This document shows, piece after piece, positions 12,690 through 24,465 of a stretch of DNA of 64,000 bases; the first letter of the stretch is position 1, and each line of letters opens with the position of its first letter. Position numbers and translations under genes: made by a program. Location: assembly GCA_949775045.1 (NCBI GenBank), contig OX459100.1, positions 19,355,268 through 19,419,267 of the forward strand, in the 5' to 3' direction. Source of the stretch: Metridium senile (Eukaryota > Cnidaria > Anthozoa > Actiniaria > Metridiidae). Under the pieces are notes generated by a model, which was not told where the DNA came from, searched no databases, and saw only the letters and a list, made by a program, of their open reading frames with translations.

Positions 12690-13040
12690 CTCCACATTAC
12701 ACTGTTCGTATTTAATGTTCAACTCGACTGCAATCACTCTAGTGTGAGTGCTCATAGCGAAACAGGTTAGTTTTCTAGTCCCATATTTCAACAAATTGTC
12801 TTACAATTCAAGGTATAGTCAGCACTCCATTACTACTGACACAGTATTGTGGTAAATTCACTTGTAACGTATAGCACTTACTCGACTACTCACTTACTCT
12901 AGTGTGAGTACTCATAGCGAATTAAACAGGTTAGTTTTCTAGTCACATATTTCACAGACTTGTCTTACAATTGAAGGTATATCCAGCACTTCATTGCTGC
13001 ACAGTATTATGGTAAATTCACTTGTAACTTATAGGACTTT
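12690..13040 (+). repeat. about 170-bp tandem duplication
   Basis: Two copies marked by CACTCTAGTGTGAGTGCTCA and GGTTAGTTTTCTAGTC at about 12736 and 12895, sharing downstream CACTTGTAAC. Confidence 0.8.
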
Positions 13041-13920
13041 TCTCTGCGCGCGAGCAGAGGTTAATCAGTTTTTTCAGAAAGAAAAGACGTTTCTCTCCAG
13101 TACGGTGGAAGAGATAGCCTTTGCTATACTAGCAAGGAATGTCTAATCCTGTTTTAATATATACTTAGATATATATTAATGTCAAGGACAGAGTTAACTT
13201 TGATGTCAAATATTTCACCTGAACATTAGGCAGCAAAAAGTTGAAGCTTTGATGTAAAAACGAAACGAAACAAGCTGAACTGCTTTCATGTAAAAAGAGT
13301 GATTGCACAACATCGTTATTTTCGTAACTCATTTCTTATTAGAACTTTTATATTTTCCGATTTTTCTTTTTCAAAGAATTGACTATTAAAAATTCTCCTT
13401 TTTGACTGTTGAATTTAGCTTCTACTGTTTATAGTTGAAATAAGCTACTTGAAGATTAATATCATACAAGTGGGCAGTATTAATTTTTAAAAATTATACC
13501 ATTATTGACGGTTGGTGTTTTGTTGTAATATCAGAAATATGTTTGTGTGGGCTAATGTTTTTATAATAACTTGATAGTCAAACTTCTGGTTATATACACT
13601 TCATTATAATATCAAACAGTTATGAATTTGTGTATCATATAGTACAGGGATTGTAAGTTTCTACAGATTCGATACAACGATATCAAAACTATAAAGTATT
13701 TCTATTTCGATATAGGAACGCAGGTGAAAATCGCGCGCGCTGATTGGTTGATAACTTTGGCCTTTTTTTTGCGGTAATCGCCCTGAGCATTTGACGCTCC
13801 TCTACAACAAAGCTAGACAGATATAGAATTCTTCGAAAGTGGCTGGTTAATTTAAAACTTTTAAATGGGGAACAGATTGTAAAACCTCCTTTCGAAATCC
13901 CAGATTTATAATGATTGATA
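13041..13920. other. unannotated AT-rich sequence
   Basis: No gene supported. A GCGCGCGCTGATTGGTTGAT-type element (inverted CCAAT beside GCGCGC) is near 13733; a similar one is at about 55115, so this short motif is itself recurrent. Confidence 0.45.
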
Positions 13921-13929
13921 TATATTATT

Positions 13930-14178
13930 AATGGGAACTAGAGAGTAAATTAGTATAGGCTGCGTCGGTGTTTGATATATACGATAGGCAATAGAATGAA
14001 ATTTCTAACTGACTGTTTAAACTAGAGTATAAATGGAAACTAGCGAGTAAACTAATATAGGCTGCGTCGGTGTTTGATATAAACGATAGGTAATAAAATG
14101 CAATTTGTAAACCCGTAAAAGATGTTGACTTAACTTTACTGGCGTTTCGAGCTTTAGCCCTTCGTCTGATTAAAAGAT
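13930..14178 (-). mobile_element. HTC dispersed element, copy B (two core units)
   Basis: Minus-strand copy with two core units (GCTGCGTCGGTGTTTGATAT at about 13960 and 14063) and the hairpin end at 14143..14178, where GTCTGATTAAAA replaces the usual GTCGGAGTAAAA. The 95-codon frame spanning it is a repeat frame. Confidence 0.8.
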
Positions 14179-14499
14179 TACAAAATGAATTACCATTAAT
14201 AACATCATTTTTCATCGCGCTATATCATTCCTTCCAACCATCTCTCTCGGTGCTTTTACTGTTCTTCCACAAGTCTAGTTTTTTTTTCATTTTTTTTTTA
14301 ATGTAGCTGTTTACTCAATTCTAATAATAACTAGCGCCTAAGCCCTCTTGTGGCGACGCTTCTAAGCTGATCTTCTTATCACGATAGCGCAGGCTAATAG
14401 GTCTAATATGGATGTTATAGAGGTTATCTACATTACTGTCGCTACAACTGAACAACTCTTGATTCTACCGGCTGTCAAAAAGCCAAGGCCGTTGCAAAG

Positions 14500-15360
14500 C
14501 ACGTTCGCATTGTAAATGATAGGGACGATGTGAAATACGCTATATAAGCACACATTGTAAAGCGCACTGGGACGATGTGAAATACGCTATATAAGCACAC
14601 ATTGTAAAGCGCACTGGGACGATGTGAAATGCGCTATATAAGCACACATTGTAAAGCGCACTGGGACGATGTGAAATACGCTATTTAAGCACACATTGTA
14701 AAGCGCTCTGGGACGATGTGAAATACGCTATTTAAGCACACATTGTAAAGCGCACTGGGACGATGTGAAATACGCTATATAAGCACACATTGTAAAGCGC
14801 ACTGAGACGATGTGAAATACGCTATATAAGCACACATTGTAAAGCGCACTGGGACGATGTGAAATACGCTATATAAGCACACATTGTAAAGCGCACTGGG
14901 ACGATGTGAAATACGCTATATAAGCACACATTGTAAAGCGCACTGGGACGATGTGAAATGCGCTATATAAGCACACATTGTAAAGCGCACTGGGACGATG
15001 TGAAATACGCTATTTAAGCACACATTGTAAAGCGCACTGAGACGATGTGAAATACGCTATATAAGCACACATTACATAGTAAATGATAGTTAATTGTAAA
15101 GCGCACTGGGACGATCTGAAATGCGCTATATAAGCACACATTACATAGTAAATGATAGTTAATTGTAAAGCGCACTGGGACGATCTGAAATGCGCTATAT
15201 AAGCACACATTACATAGTAAATAATAGTTAATTTTAAAGCGCATTGAGACGATGTGAAATGCGCTATATAAGCACACATTACATAGTAAATGATAGTTAA
15301 TTTTAAAGCGCATTGGGACGATGTGCAGTGAAATGCGCTATATAAGCACACATTACATAT
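14500..15360 (-). repeat. 47-bp minisatellite changing to a 69-bp form, about 16 units
   Basis: About 11 units of 47 bp (GGGACGATGTGAAATACGCT, then ATATAAGCACACATTGTAAA, then GCGCACT) are followed by 5 units enlarged to 69 bp by a 22-bp insert containing ACATAGTAAATGATAGTTAA. The same 69-bp unit forms an inverted array at 39375..40075, and one relic lies at 55900..55950. Since 69 is divisible by three, frames of 99-113 codons stay open without being genes. The unit resembles a SINE tail (AAGCGC ... GCGCTATATAAG). Confidence 0.9.
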
Positions 15361-15639
15361 TTTAATCCTATTTTAATCTTTTTTTCAGAAACAAGTCCTT
15401 TTAAAGCACGTCTCACACGGGCAAGATTTACACTGATCACGTGACAGCTTTAAAGGTATGACGAGTTATATATACAATTAGAATATTTAAAACTGCGCAT
15501 GGTCAATGTAGTGCGAATGAACTTAGAACCCACATGGGTCATTCAAATCAAAACTTAACAAGCTATTATAATTATAAATACTAGGTACCAGTCTTAATTC
15601 TTTCAATACCAAAGGAATCCCAATTGGAAAACTCGGTTG

Positions 15640-15990
15640 TAAGTTCGTCATCACCAGGCTTTCTCTTTTACTGAATACCAAAGGTATTTCACTTAATACT
15701 GATTCGAGTTCGGAGTCTTGTCGTTGCCAGGTTTTTTCTCTTTTTCGAAACCAAAGGGTTCCCAATCGAGGAGTCTAGTCGGCGTTACCAGGTTTTCTCT
15801 TTCTCAAAACCAAAGGGCTCCCAATCACGGAGTCTCGTCATTACCAGGTTTTCCCTTTCTCAAAACCAAAGGGCTCCCAATCACGGAGTCTCGTCATTAC
15901 CAGGTTTCCCCTTCTTAAAACCAAAGGGTTCCCAATCGTTACTATACAAGAGGAATCTTGTAGTTACCAGGTTTTCTCTACATTTGATAT
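15640..15990 (+). repeat. 56-bp minisatellite, about 5 units
   Basis: Units contain ACCAGGTTTTCTCTTTCTCA, AAACCAAAGGGCTCCCAATC and ACGGAGTCTCGTCATT. Short frames on both strands follow the repeat and are not supported as genes. Confidence 0.85.
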
Positions 15991-17454
15991 AAAGAGTTCC
16001 CAATCTTACCACAGACAAAACTCTATATTTAGCCTGTAGTTTGTTGCTAGTTTATAAAGCGGTCATATTTCAAAGTGCCCGACGGCCTAGTACAACGCAG
16101 GAAATAAACGACATTCGTTTCCCGTTGTTTTCCAAACACGGACGCTTTTTGTCCATGTTTATCTTGTAGTTACTTAACGAAAATCACGTACCTTTTAATA
16201 GGACGAAAATATTGTTTATATTTGGGTTTGTTTAACTAATGTATAACATTAACTAAATAGAGGTTTTCTGTTTTTGTTACCATATGTTTTGATAACATCA
16301 CTTTGAAAACAAAAAATCACATGCTGTTATCATGATAGAGGGATTTCATGGCAGCCATGTTTGTAGGCAAGTACAAAAGAAAGTGTTTGAATGACAAAGG
16401 ATTTCAGTTATCTTAAGAGCACAGCTCCATTGTTTTTACCAAAAACATCCCTCTAAATTTGGAATATGTTATTTTTATATGATTTAAGTTCATGTGAAGT
16501 TGTTCAGAACATTAAAGGGACCCTCAGATACTTTTCGACTTGAACTTATTTCATGTAAAAAATAATGCTGATTTCAAAAACATTATCAAAATTTCCATAA
16601 AAAAAATTTTTCCCAACGAAAATGCAATTTTAATTTCGATGAAAACATGTTATGGGCTTCCTGTGATTTTGTCACGTGGTCTGATGACGTCAGGTCGTGG
16701 TCGAGTTCTTTATATTGCTGTTCAAGACCTCATAGTACACCGAAAACAAGTTATAAATCTCGCTTTTTTTTAAAAAAAAAAAAAAAATACCATTTCAAGA
16801 GATGCTCAGATAAAAGACCCAGATTAATCTTTTAATTTTTTATCTCGTCTGAATCGCTTAAACTGGAGAACAAAAAACAAAAACTTTGGACAAAATACAC
16901 TACATGTAACAGATTCAATAATATTCTTTATTTGACAAAGCGGGTTTTTGTTAAAGTCAGCAACTGAAAGGCCGATGTAGACCTGCATAAATACACTTTT
17001 CAAGAGAAACTGATGAATGATAAATGTAAGCTAAAATATTTTATCGATACATTATACGATTTCAATAACATAGTAATCGGTAGATGGCAGGCATGCAACA
17101 AGTCGTATATTTTCAGTATTTTGCTTATTTTGAGGCTAACTATTAATGTTTCCCATGTTCCAAAGATTTGTTTTAATCGTCTTACGGACTTTACCTTGAT
17201 TCAAAATACAGACAATACGCGATGTAGCCTCCGTGAAGGCTCTTTATTATGTAGCATTTGAAACTAGAAAGTGAGCGTTTCATCGGCATTTCATCGTGTT
17301 TTCTTGTTTTTTTTTGTTTTTTTTTAATTACAATATAACCTTTTATTAGTATACAATACCTGACCACATGTATATATATATGTATATACAATACGTGCAA
17401 AGTACTTACATCAATGCGAATCGGAAACGTCAGCAAGAAACACTTGTTACAGGT
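15991..17454. other. 1.5 kb without a supported gene; one CRE-like site
   Basis: Mostly single-copy AT-rich DNA. A perfect CRE palindrome TGACGTCA is at 16685..16692. The 77- and 82-codon frames lack start context, splice sites and domain character. Confidence 0.45.
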
Positions 17455-17535
17455 ACAAGTTACTATTTTTACAGTGAGTAACACTCTTTTTGCGGTGTAT
17501 AAGTAAACATCTTTGCAGTAAGTAAAGTTCTCATT
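17455..17535 (+). repeat. 46-bp minisatellite, locus 2 (relic, about 1.5 units)
   Basis: TTACTATTTTTACAGTGAGT followed by a GCGGTGTATAAGT-type unit matches the 46-bp family. The low copy number suggests a decayed or seed copy. Confidence 0.7.
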
Positions 17536-17769
17536 TTTTTTGCTAGCTTACCATTGATTTATTTTAAAAAAATGATACACCTAAAGCAATTAGTTTGGTG
17601 ACGGTGTTTAAGGTCCGGAATCTTCTACCTCAACCATGCCATGTGTGTTAGGTGCGTTGGCGTTTTGCAACCAATAATGGTATTAAAATGGGTATTAACC
17701 AACGGATTTAAAACTGCCACACTCAATTAAAGATGTATAATACACTACATTCTAACGTGGGGGAGTGAA

Positions 17770-18440
17770 GACGAACAACAGAAAACCTGAAGGTAAAATA
17801 TAAAAGTAACAATAACGTGATAGGGTACACGTAATGTACAAATAACGTAAGGGTACACGTAACGTAAGGGTACACGTAATGTACAAATAACGTAAGGGTG
17901 GAACTTAATCTTACGTGGGAGTGAAGACAGAACTACAGAGAACCGCAAGGTAAAATATAAAAGTAAAAATAACGTAAGTGTACACGTAATGTACAAATAA
18001 CGTAAGGGTACAAGTAATGTACTAATAACGTAATGGTAAACGTAACATACAAATAACGTAAGGGTACACGTAATGTACTAATAACGTAATGGTAAACGTA
18101 ACATACAAATAACGTAAGGGTACACGTAATGTACAAATAACGTAAGGGCGAAACTTAATCTTACGTGGGAGTGAAGACAGAACCGTAAGTTAAAATGTAA
18201 AAGTAAAAATAACGTAAGGGTGAAACTTAATGAAAAATGGGGTCAAATTACAAATAGCGTAAGAGCGCTCGGAAGTACAAATAACATAAAAATACACGTT
18301 GATGTACAAATAACGTAGAGCCGTAAGTAAAGGTATGTATAGCTTAATTCTAGCGTTAAAGCTCAAATCATGTCAGGGTGCACGTAAAAGATCAAATTAC
18401 GTCATAGTACACGCAAAAGTACAAATCAATGTACACGTAA
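17770..18440 (+). repeat. irregular short repeat, ACGTAA-rich
   Basis: More than 20 occurrences of AACGTAAGGGTACACGTAA-type words mixed with ATGTACAAAT, in units of about 18-25 bp, themselves duplicated in blocks of about 60-180 bp. The high density of ACGTAA and TTACGT is compositional. Reverse-strand frames are repeat frames. Confidence 0.85.
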
Positions 18441-18502
18441 CGGTTTAAATGACATCTGTTCCTGTGTACCAGTTCTTAAAACGTAAGGGTACTTTTTATA
18501 AA

Positions 18503-18736
18503 TAGAAACTAGCGAGTAAACTAGTATAGGTTGTGTCGGTGTTTGATATAAACGATAGGTAATAGAATGAAATTTGTAACACCGTAAAAAATAGAAATAG
18601 AAACTAGCGAGTAAACTAGTATAGGTTGTGTCGGTGTTTGATATAAACGATAGGTAATAGAATGAAATTTGTAACACCGTAAAAAATGTTGACTTAACTT
18701 TACTGACGTTTCGAGCTTTAGCCCTTCGTCGGATTT
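18503..18736 (-). mobile_element. HTC dispersed element, copy C (two core units)
   Basis: Two core units (GTCGGTGTTTGATATAAACG at about 18534 and 18628) plus the hairpin end with the GCCCTTCGTCGGATTTT boundary. This copy has GGTTGTGTCGG where most have GGCTGCGTCGG, a change shared by both units and so probably older than, or copied during, unit duplication. Confidence 0.8.
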
Positions 18737-18924
18737 TAAAAAAACTATCGTTACAAAACTATCATTACGTAGTCTTTACGTGTCAGTCGTTGGTTCATAT
18801 TCGCAAAGCCTGAAATAAAGCTAATCAAAGCAGATGTGTCCATTGCGCAGCCGTTGCGTGAAAGTAGGATAAAATCTGAATGTAGTCTATTATCTTGACT
18901 GATGTTGAAGAATAAATCGAAACG

Positions 18925-19040
18925 GAGCAAGGATGGCACAGTTGGTTAGTGCGCGGCATTCTGTGCGAGAGGTCCCGAGTTCGATTCCCAGTGACCTCAC
19001 ATCCTTGTTTCGACTTCTCTCCTTTCCGTGTAGCTTTAAG

Positions 19041-19072
<32 letters not shown>

Positions 19073-19176
19073 TGGAGAGAGGGGAGTAAAATGAGCGCAC
19101 CGTCGGCCTCAAGTTTATCAGTCTATGACTGTCACGAGTTATACCGACGTTAAATAAGGTTACTTTACTTTACTTT
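18925..19176 (+). mobile_element. tRNA-derived SINE
   Basis: An RNA polymerase III promoter is recognisable: A-box TGGCACAGTTGG at 18934..18945 and B-box GAGTTCGATTCCC at 18977..18989, 43 bp apart as in tRNAs. A tRNA-unrelated body follows, ending CCGACGTTAAATAAGGTTAC and a (TTTAC)n tail at about 19155..19176. The arrangement is that of a tRNA-headed SINE moved by a LINE partner. No clear target duplication is seen, and the tail abuts the start of HTC copy D. Reverse-strand frames crossing it are spurious. Confidence 0.8.
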
Positions 19177-19313
19177 AAACTAGCGAGTAAACTAGTATAG
19201 GCTGCGTCGGTGTTTGATATAAACGATAGGTAATAGAATGAAATTTGTAACACCGTAAAAACTGTTAACTAAACTTTACTGACGTTTCGAGCTTTAGCCC
19301 TTCGTCGGAGTCA
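19177..19313 (-). mobile_element. HTC dispersed element, copy D (one core unit)
   Basis: A single core unit starting AAACTAGCGAGTAAACTAGT immediately after the SINE tail, ending in the hairpin GCCCTTCGTCGGAGTC. It lacks the first bases of the core (GG), so the SINE may have joined to or replaced that edge. Confidence 0.8.
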
Positions 19314-19799
19314 AGAAGATGTATGGAGAACATCACGTATCAAATACGTAAAAGTAGATTTTTCATATCAAATAAGTTCAGCTAATCTTAATTCGAAAGT
19401 CAGATATCATGACGAAGCCAATTGACACTGTCACTGACACGGAAAGTCTTTCCGTTAGACGTCACTACGTTGAAGGCGCGGTGGACAAGTCTGAATACAC
19501 TTAGCGGTGCTAAACTGTAATTAGCACATCAACTCACTGACACGCGCCATTTTGCGTTAGCAGTGCGTAAGGAATAAGACTCACCGTCCTCGCCAAGACG
19601 TAAAGACGAAATAGCAAGCGCAGTTACTAGCTGGGAAATTACAAACAGGTTAGAAACGTTTGTTTATGTAGATTTATGTAGTAATCTTTCGTCTACGCCA
19701 TTTTTGTGTGTATATGCCGTCACTCACTACGTTACTTGAGCTAGTCAGTACATTTCATGACTTTGTACATTTCTATCACATCTTTTTGCTAAATACTTT

Positions 19800-20150
19800 T
19801 CCTGGTAATAGTAATAGTAATATTTGTTTATTTTCTCATATATATTAATTTTACAATTTATAGAGAAATATCAAGTAACAATTGTGGTAACAAAAATATT
19901 TACAATTTATAATTCATGGTCAAACACAACGATTTCCAGAAATCAGCAATGGTGGTATTTTAGATCTAGGGAAATTAGTTCTAATTTCGTGATGTTTTTA
20001 AATTTGTTTGCACAAGATCGAAGACGATCTTTAGCGAGCTGTATAATGGGTATGTTAATCCAGGTAGTTTTTGGTATAAGCATCTTACATAGTAAACCTC
20101 TTATCGTTGGTCTTTGTCTTCCCTGTGATCAGATTACAGACTAGAGAGAT
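19800..20150 (-). pseudogene. possible 3' relic of a non-LTR retrotransposon
   Basis: On the minus strand a frame of about 65 codons ends at a stop near 19946 and is followed by a 3' stretch finishing in an ATTACT-type microsatellite (19800..19825). A short C-terminal frame then a simple-repeat tail is what a truncated LINE would leave. The peptide has a W-x-x-IP pattern and a Lys/Arg-rich end, loosely like LINE reverse transcriptase C-termini, but no catalytic motif is present. The plus-strand 106-codon frame over the same bases starts with TTG and is not supported. Confidence 0.25.
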
Positions 20151-20735
20151 CTTTAGTTCTCTTATCTGAGTCTCTGTTTTATGTATTGGTGTAATACTAA
20201 TTCAATGGCATTTGTGACATGTGGCTCAATGAAATTACTTTCTCTCCTTTCGAAAAAGACGCTACTTCGCTCTATTTTTCTCTTCCTTTCTCAAGTGTTC
20301 TCAGCAAGTAAACTGTTCTTATCTTAGTTTGTATGTCCTCCCTTGCAAAACGTACTCTATTTTTGCGTTGAACACCTGCAGAAAAAACTAGCCTAAAGCT
20401 AACAAGAATCTTCGAATATGAGTCGGGTTCTTCCAGGAAGAAAAATAAAGTATTTGTCCAATTAGACATATAATAATAGCAATGTAAGGGTGTTTGCTAT
20501 TAGCACATGACGCTGATGTGACTTACCAAACGTGATGCGTCGGACTTTTTCATGTTTTTGCACAAACGATAAAATACCGCTTCCCTATTCTTTCTTTTGA
20601 TCAGTTTGGTATATGCAGCATGTTATTCCTACCATCGTTAAGTGGTTCTTGCTGAAGGGTACTTATGACAATCAAACATTCAGTCAAACTTTGATAAAAT
20701 ACAACAAAACTCCGTAGGTTTTTTCACGTTACCAA
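20150..20735. other. unannotated sequence
   Basis: Single-copy AT-rich DNA without a supported feature. Confidence 0.45.
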
Positions 20736-21175
20736 GTAGATACTATTATGAACAATCTGTGTCTTATACGATATCGTGTGAATTTATCCACAATTGCAAT
20801 TACACAACAAAACTCCATAGTTTTTTCTCGGTTTCAAGTTTATTGTAGTCTCAATACATAATATTTTGAACAATTTATTTCTTAAATTGTACCATGCGAT
20901 AGCCAACAAATTTATCCACAATTGCAATTACACAACAAAACTCCATACTTTTTCCACAGTTTCTAGTTTATCAGTGTCAATAGATAATATTTTGAGCAAT
21001 TTGTATCTTAAATTGTACCATGCGATAGCCAACAAATTTATCCACAATTGCAATTACACAACAGAACTCCATAGTTTCTTCACAGTTCCAAGTTTATTAG
21101 TGTCAATATATAATATTTTGAACAACTTGTATCTTAAATTGTATCTTACGATAGCGTGCAAATTTACCCGATAAT
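20736..21175 (+). repeat. about 125-bp tandem repeat, 3-4 units
   Basis: Units carry TTTATCCACAATTGCAATTA followed by CACAACAAAACTCCATAG at about 20788, 20911 and 21041, with a diverged first unit at about 20700. The 102-codon forward frame simply reads two units. Confidence 0.85.
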
Positions 21176-21384
21176 TTATTTTACGTGAAACGTGTTTTGA
21201 GAAAAGCGCCTCATTTACTGGCGCCTTATGCTATCACCGTTCCATAATTTATAACCTCATTATCATTTCTTTGAAAAACTTTGACCGCCTTTAGCATAAA
21301 TGTTTTTGATAAACAAGAGAGTTAGTTTGTTCAATTCCGAGATTTTACGTAGAAAGAACGAATAAAGTTTAGATTGTTTTCTAG

Positions 21385-21655
21385 TTAAGCCGCTAGTCAT
21401 CATACATTTTTACTCCGACTAAATTGTTTCCTTAGAAACACCGCCACAGCCCAACCCTAACTAGTTTAACCGATAGTTATCGTACATTTTTACTCCAATT
21501 GTTTCCTCAGAAACACCGACGCAGCCCACACTAGTTTAACCGCTTGTTTTCGTACATTTTTACTCCCATTTTTCTCTCAGAAACATCGACGCAGTCCACA
21601 CTAATTTAATCCATTGTATTCGTAGATTTTAACTCAGAAACACCGCCGCAGGTTG
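21385..21655 (-). repeat. 70-bp minisatellite, inverted array (about 4 units)
   Basis: Units contain AAACACCGACGCAGCCCACA, then CTAGTTTAACCG, then TCGTACATTTTTACTCC. This is the reverse complement of the array at 22027..22495 and shares its central ACCGACGCAGCC with the HTC core, so the two families are related. Confidence 0.85.
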
Positions 21656-22026
21656 CTTATCTTCTGTGGTATTGTTATTCTATTTCATTGTTTCACGGGT
21701 TTAATAAACTCGGACTTTATTTTCTCTAACCTTAAAGCAATTTTCATTCGAAAACAAAATGTACTTTTCAATATTATTCAATATTTTGATAAACATGTCC
21801 AGGTCAATGTATGTTTTTATGAATATTTATTCAAAACTATAAGATGCCATTTCCAGTGTTGATCGAGTATTCCATTTCAAAACACCGTCTTTTGGTAATT
21901 AACTTTGAGATGAGAACCGAGCCTTTGTTGTCGTCCAAATTGTAGCAGAGTTTACGTAAACAGCCCTCGGCTATTATGAAACTTGCAAAGCCGTTCCTGG
22001 CACCAAGATACAATCAACACTTTAAT
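21656..22026. other. 370-bp spacer between inverted 70-bp arrays
   Basis: Single-copy-like DNA with one 69-codon frame that has no supporting signal. Its interest is positional: it would be the loop if the flanking arrays paired. Confidence 0.4.
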
Positions 22027-22495
22027 GTAGAAAAACTTACAGTCCAACTAGTGTGGACTGCGTCGATGTTACTATGAAAATGGTCGTAGTCAAAATGTAG
22101 GATAACTAGCGGTCAAACTAGTGTGGACTGCGTCGATGTTACTATGAAAATGGTCGTAGTCAAAATGTACGATAACTAGCGGTTAAACTAGTGTGGACTG
22201 CGTCGATGTTTCTATGAAAATAGTTGTAGTCAAAATGTACGATAATTAGCGGTTGAACTAATGTGGACTGCATCGATGTTTCTAAGCAAACAATTGTAGT
22301 AAACATGTACGATAACTAGCGGTTAAACTAGTGTGGACTGCGTCGATGTTTATTAGGAAACAATTGGAGTAAAAATGTACGATAACTTATGGTTAAACTA
22401 GTGTAGACTGCGTCGATGTTTATTAGGAAACAATTGGAGTACAAATGTAGGATAACTTATGGTGAAACTAGTGTGGACTTCATCGATGTATTAAA
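22027..22495 (+). repeat. 70-bp minisatellite, forward array (7 units)
   Basis: ACTAGTGTGGACTGCGTCGA occurs with an exact 70-bp period at 22047, 22117, 22187, 22257, 22327, 22397 and 22467, with few substitutions and no length change. The exact period implies homogenisation or recent expansion. Confidence 0.95.
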
Positions 22496-22882
22496 GGGAT
22501 AATCTTGCCAATAGGAACGTTTCCGGTGGCTGTGTTAGACTATTTTCCAAAAGTAGCTTAAATCTATAGCTAACGTTGCGTAAAAAATAGATAAATAACT
22601 AATACCATTTCAACGGAGCTTAAATATACGGAGTCCAGGAACACACGGTCATCTAGATAAATGAGATATTTGCTAATCCAGTGGAAACTTCTGGAAACCG
22701 TGCAGCTAACATTGTTTAAAGAAGTACACTACACGTATAATTAGAATATACATGAACGATTGTCATTGATTAGGAAATGGTCCTAAGAGATTGTATGACT
22801 TACGTACTTACGGATCCGGATTAATGGTAATTCCATATCCAACATTTTAAATACGTGATTTTCGTATTATTTGTCATAATCG

Positions 22883-22922
22883 TCTTCCCTGAAGAAGAAT
22901 AAGTTAGCTCGAAACCTCAGTG
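22883..22922 (+). other. hammerhead-core-like motif (CTGAAGA ... CGAAAC)
   Basis: CCCTGAAGAAGAATAAGTTA is followed by GCTCGAAACCTCAG. The order CTGANGA, spacer, CGAAAC is that of the hammerhead ribozyme core, and a similar string sits in the HTC hairpin. The expected stem II is poor here, so this may only be a shared end motif of one transposon group. Confidence 0.3.
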
Positions 22923-22952
22923 AATAAAATTATTGGAAGTATTGTGAAGCGT

Positions 22953-23165
22953 TACAGAGAGGATACTCGAACCATGAACACTTTCAGTTTTTTGTGTTAC
23001 TTTTTTAACCTACATCCGAATAGATTAGAAATAAGATGTATTATGAACACTTAGTGTATTGGAACTCACTGCTTCATTTTTAGAGGTTTTGGAGCAGTAC
23101 AAGGCTCAGAAAATAGTAACATGAAAAAAGTCAAGTGTTCACGGTTCGAGTATCCTCACTGTAAA
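22953..23165. mobile_element. small inverted-repeat element (foldback)
   Basis: ACAGAGAGGATACTCGAACC at about 22957 pairs with GGTTCGAGTATCCTCACTGT at about 23145; over about 29 bp only two positions differ. The 150-bp interior is not coding. It is probably a MITE or foldback relic; no target duplication was identified. Confidence 0.55.
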
Positions 23166-23214
23166 CACGAACTACGAACTTCTTTTGTATTTTCACTGTA
23201 GCTTACCCGCTTGT

Positions 23215-23475
23215 TATTCTTTATTGTTTTTTTTTCCCGTTTCCCTTTATTTCATTTTTTCAATTTTCATTTCCCTTTATATCATTTTTTCAATTTTCAA
23301 TTCCCAATATTTCATTTTTCAATTTTATTCCCCATTGTTTCATTTTTTATTTCCCATTATTTCATTTTTGCGATTTTCATTTCCCATTATTCTATTTTTT
23401 CAATGTTCATTTTCCTTTATTTCATTTTTTCATTTTCATTTCCCATTATTCATTTTCTTCCTATTTCCCATTTGC
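23215..23475 (+). repeat. pyrimidine-rich imperfect repeat, 28-35 bp units
   Basis: Repeated TTTCATTTCCCATTATTTCA-type words with TTTTTCAATTTTC spacers. Frames of 99 and 146 codons in two overlapping phases read Phe/Ser/Ile-rich low complexity and are not genes. Confidence 0.8.
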
Positions 23476-24130
23476 TCCCTTTTAGGTATTGTTGTAAGCT
23501 CACATACTAATCTCCGATGCGGAAATAGCACAAGGGCAAGATCAAAACATTGTTCATTTTTTGCTCTGAAAAACAACGAATATTCGCCCCACAAATATAT
23601 CATTTCAAAATTAGACATATTATGATAATAAACATAAATTAATGGTAAATAAACCTAAAATAGGGTAGTATTTACAATGTCATTTGTTGAAAACTGACGT
23701 GTTTGATATAAACGTTTTCTTCAAAAATCATTTTCTCGGAGCGTTTCAATTTCCGGAGGTCGAAGCGTCCATTTAGAGAAAGGAAACACATTTTTGTTTT
23801 AAAACAGTTTTCTTGGAGATTTCCTTTTTTCTCAGAAAAGATTTCCTATTTTCAAAAATCATGATTTGTTTTTGAGGCGTTAATGAATCGCTTTTGTGAT
23901 TGGAATATCAGCAATGATTCGTTTTCAACATGTTTTAGAGATTCACACTTCCCAAAATGAAAATTGTCACTTTTCCAAAACGCATCCTATTATTTCAAAC
24001 TATTTCTCACTGATTTGTTTATTCTTGATATCTTGATTATTCATAGGAAGAAATTCAAGGCTTAATTGAACATAAAACTAGATAGTAATATAGTTTTGTA
24101 GGAAAATAATTGTCCTTGAATTGTTTCACA
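23476..24130. other. unannotated sequence
   Basis: AT-rich with no supported feature. Confidence 0.45.
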
Positions 24131-24132
24131 TA

Positions 24133-24465
24133 ATTTTTTTATTCATTCATTCAATCATTCATTCTGTCGTTCATAAATCCATTGACTCATTCATTTATTC
24201 ATTCGTTTATTCATTCATTCATTCATTCAATCATTTAATTATTCATCCATCCATTCATTCATTCATAAATCCATCCATCCATTCATAAATCGATTCATTC
24301 ATTCATTCATAAATCATTCATTTGTTTATTTATTCATTCATTTATTTATTTATTCAATCATTCATTCATTCATTCATTCATTCATTCATTCATTTCATTA
24401 TTCGTTCAGCAATCCATTCATTCATCCATCCATCCATCCATCCACCCATTCGTTCGATAATTTCA
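24133..24465 (+). repeat. (CATT)n tetranucleotide array with ATCC/TTTA variants
   Basis: ATTCATTC tracts interspersed with ATCCATCC and TTTATTTA over about 330 bp. Confidence 0.95.

Noticed and set aside
14500..15360. CRISPR-like regular repeats
   Set aside because: No unique spacers: units are contiguous and near identical. The context is eukaryotic. The same applies to 22027..22495 and 43268..43950.
19824..20144. 106-codon plus-strand frame
   Set aside because: It starts with TTG and overlaps a minus-strand stretch that better fits a decayed LINE 3' end.
23185..23625. 146-codon Phe/Ser/Ile-rich frame resembling a membrane protein
   Set aside because: It reads a pyrimidine-rich imperfect repeat; a second phase is open across the same bases.
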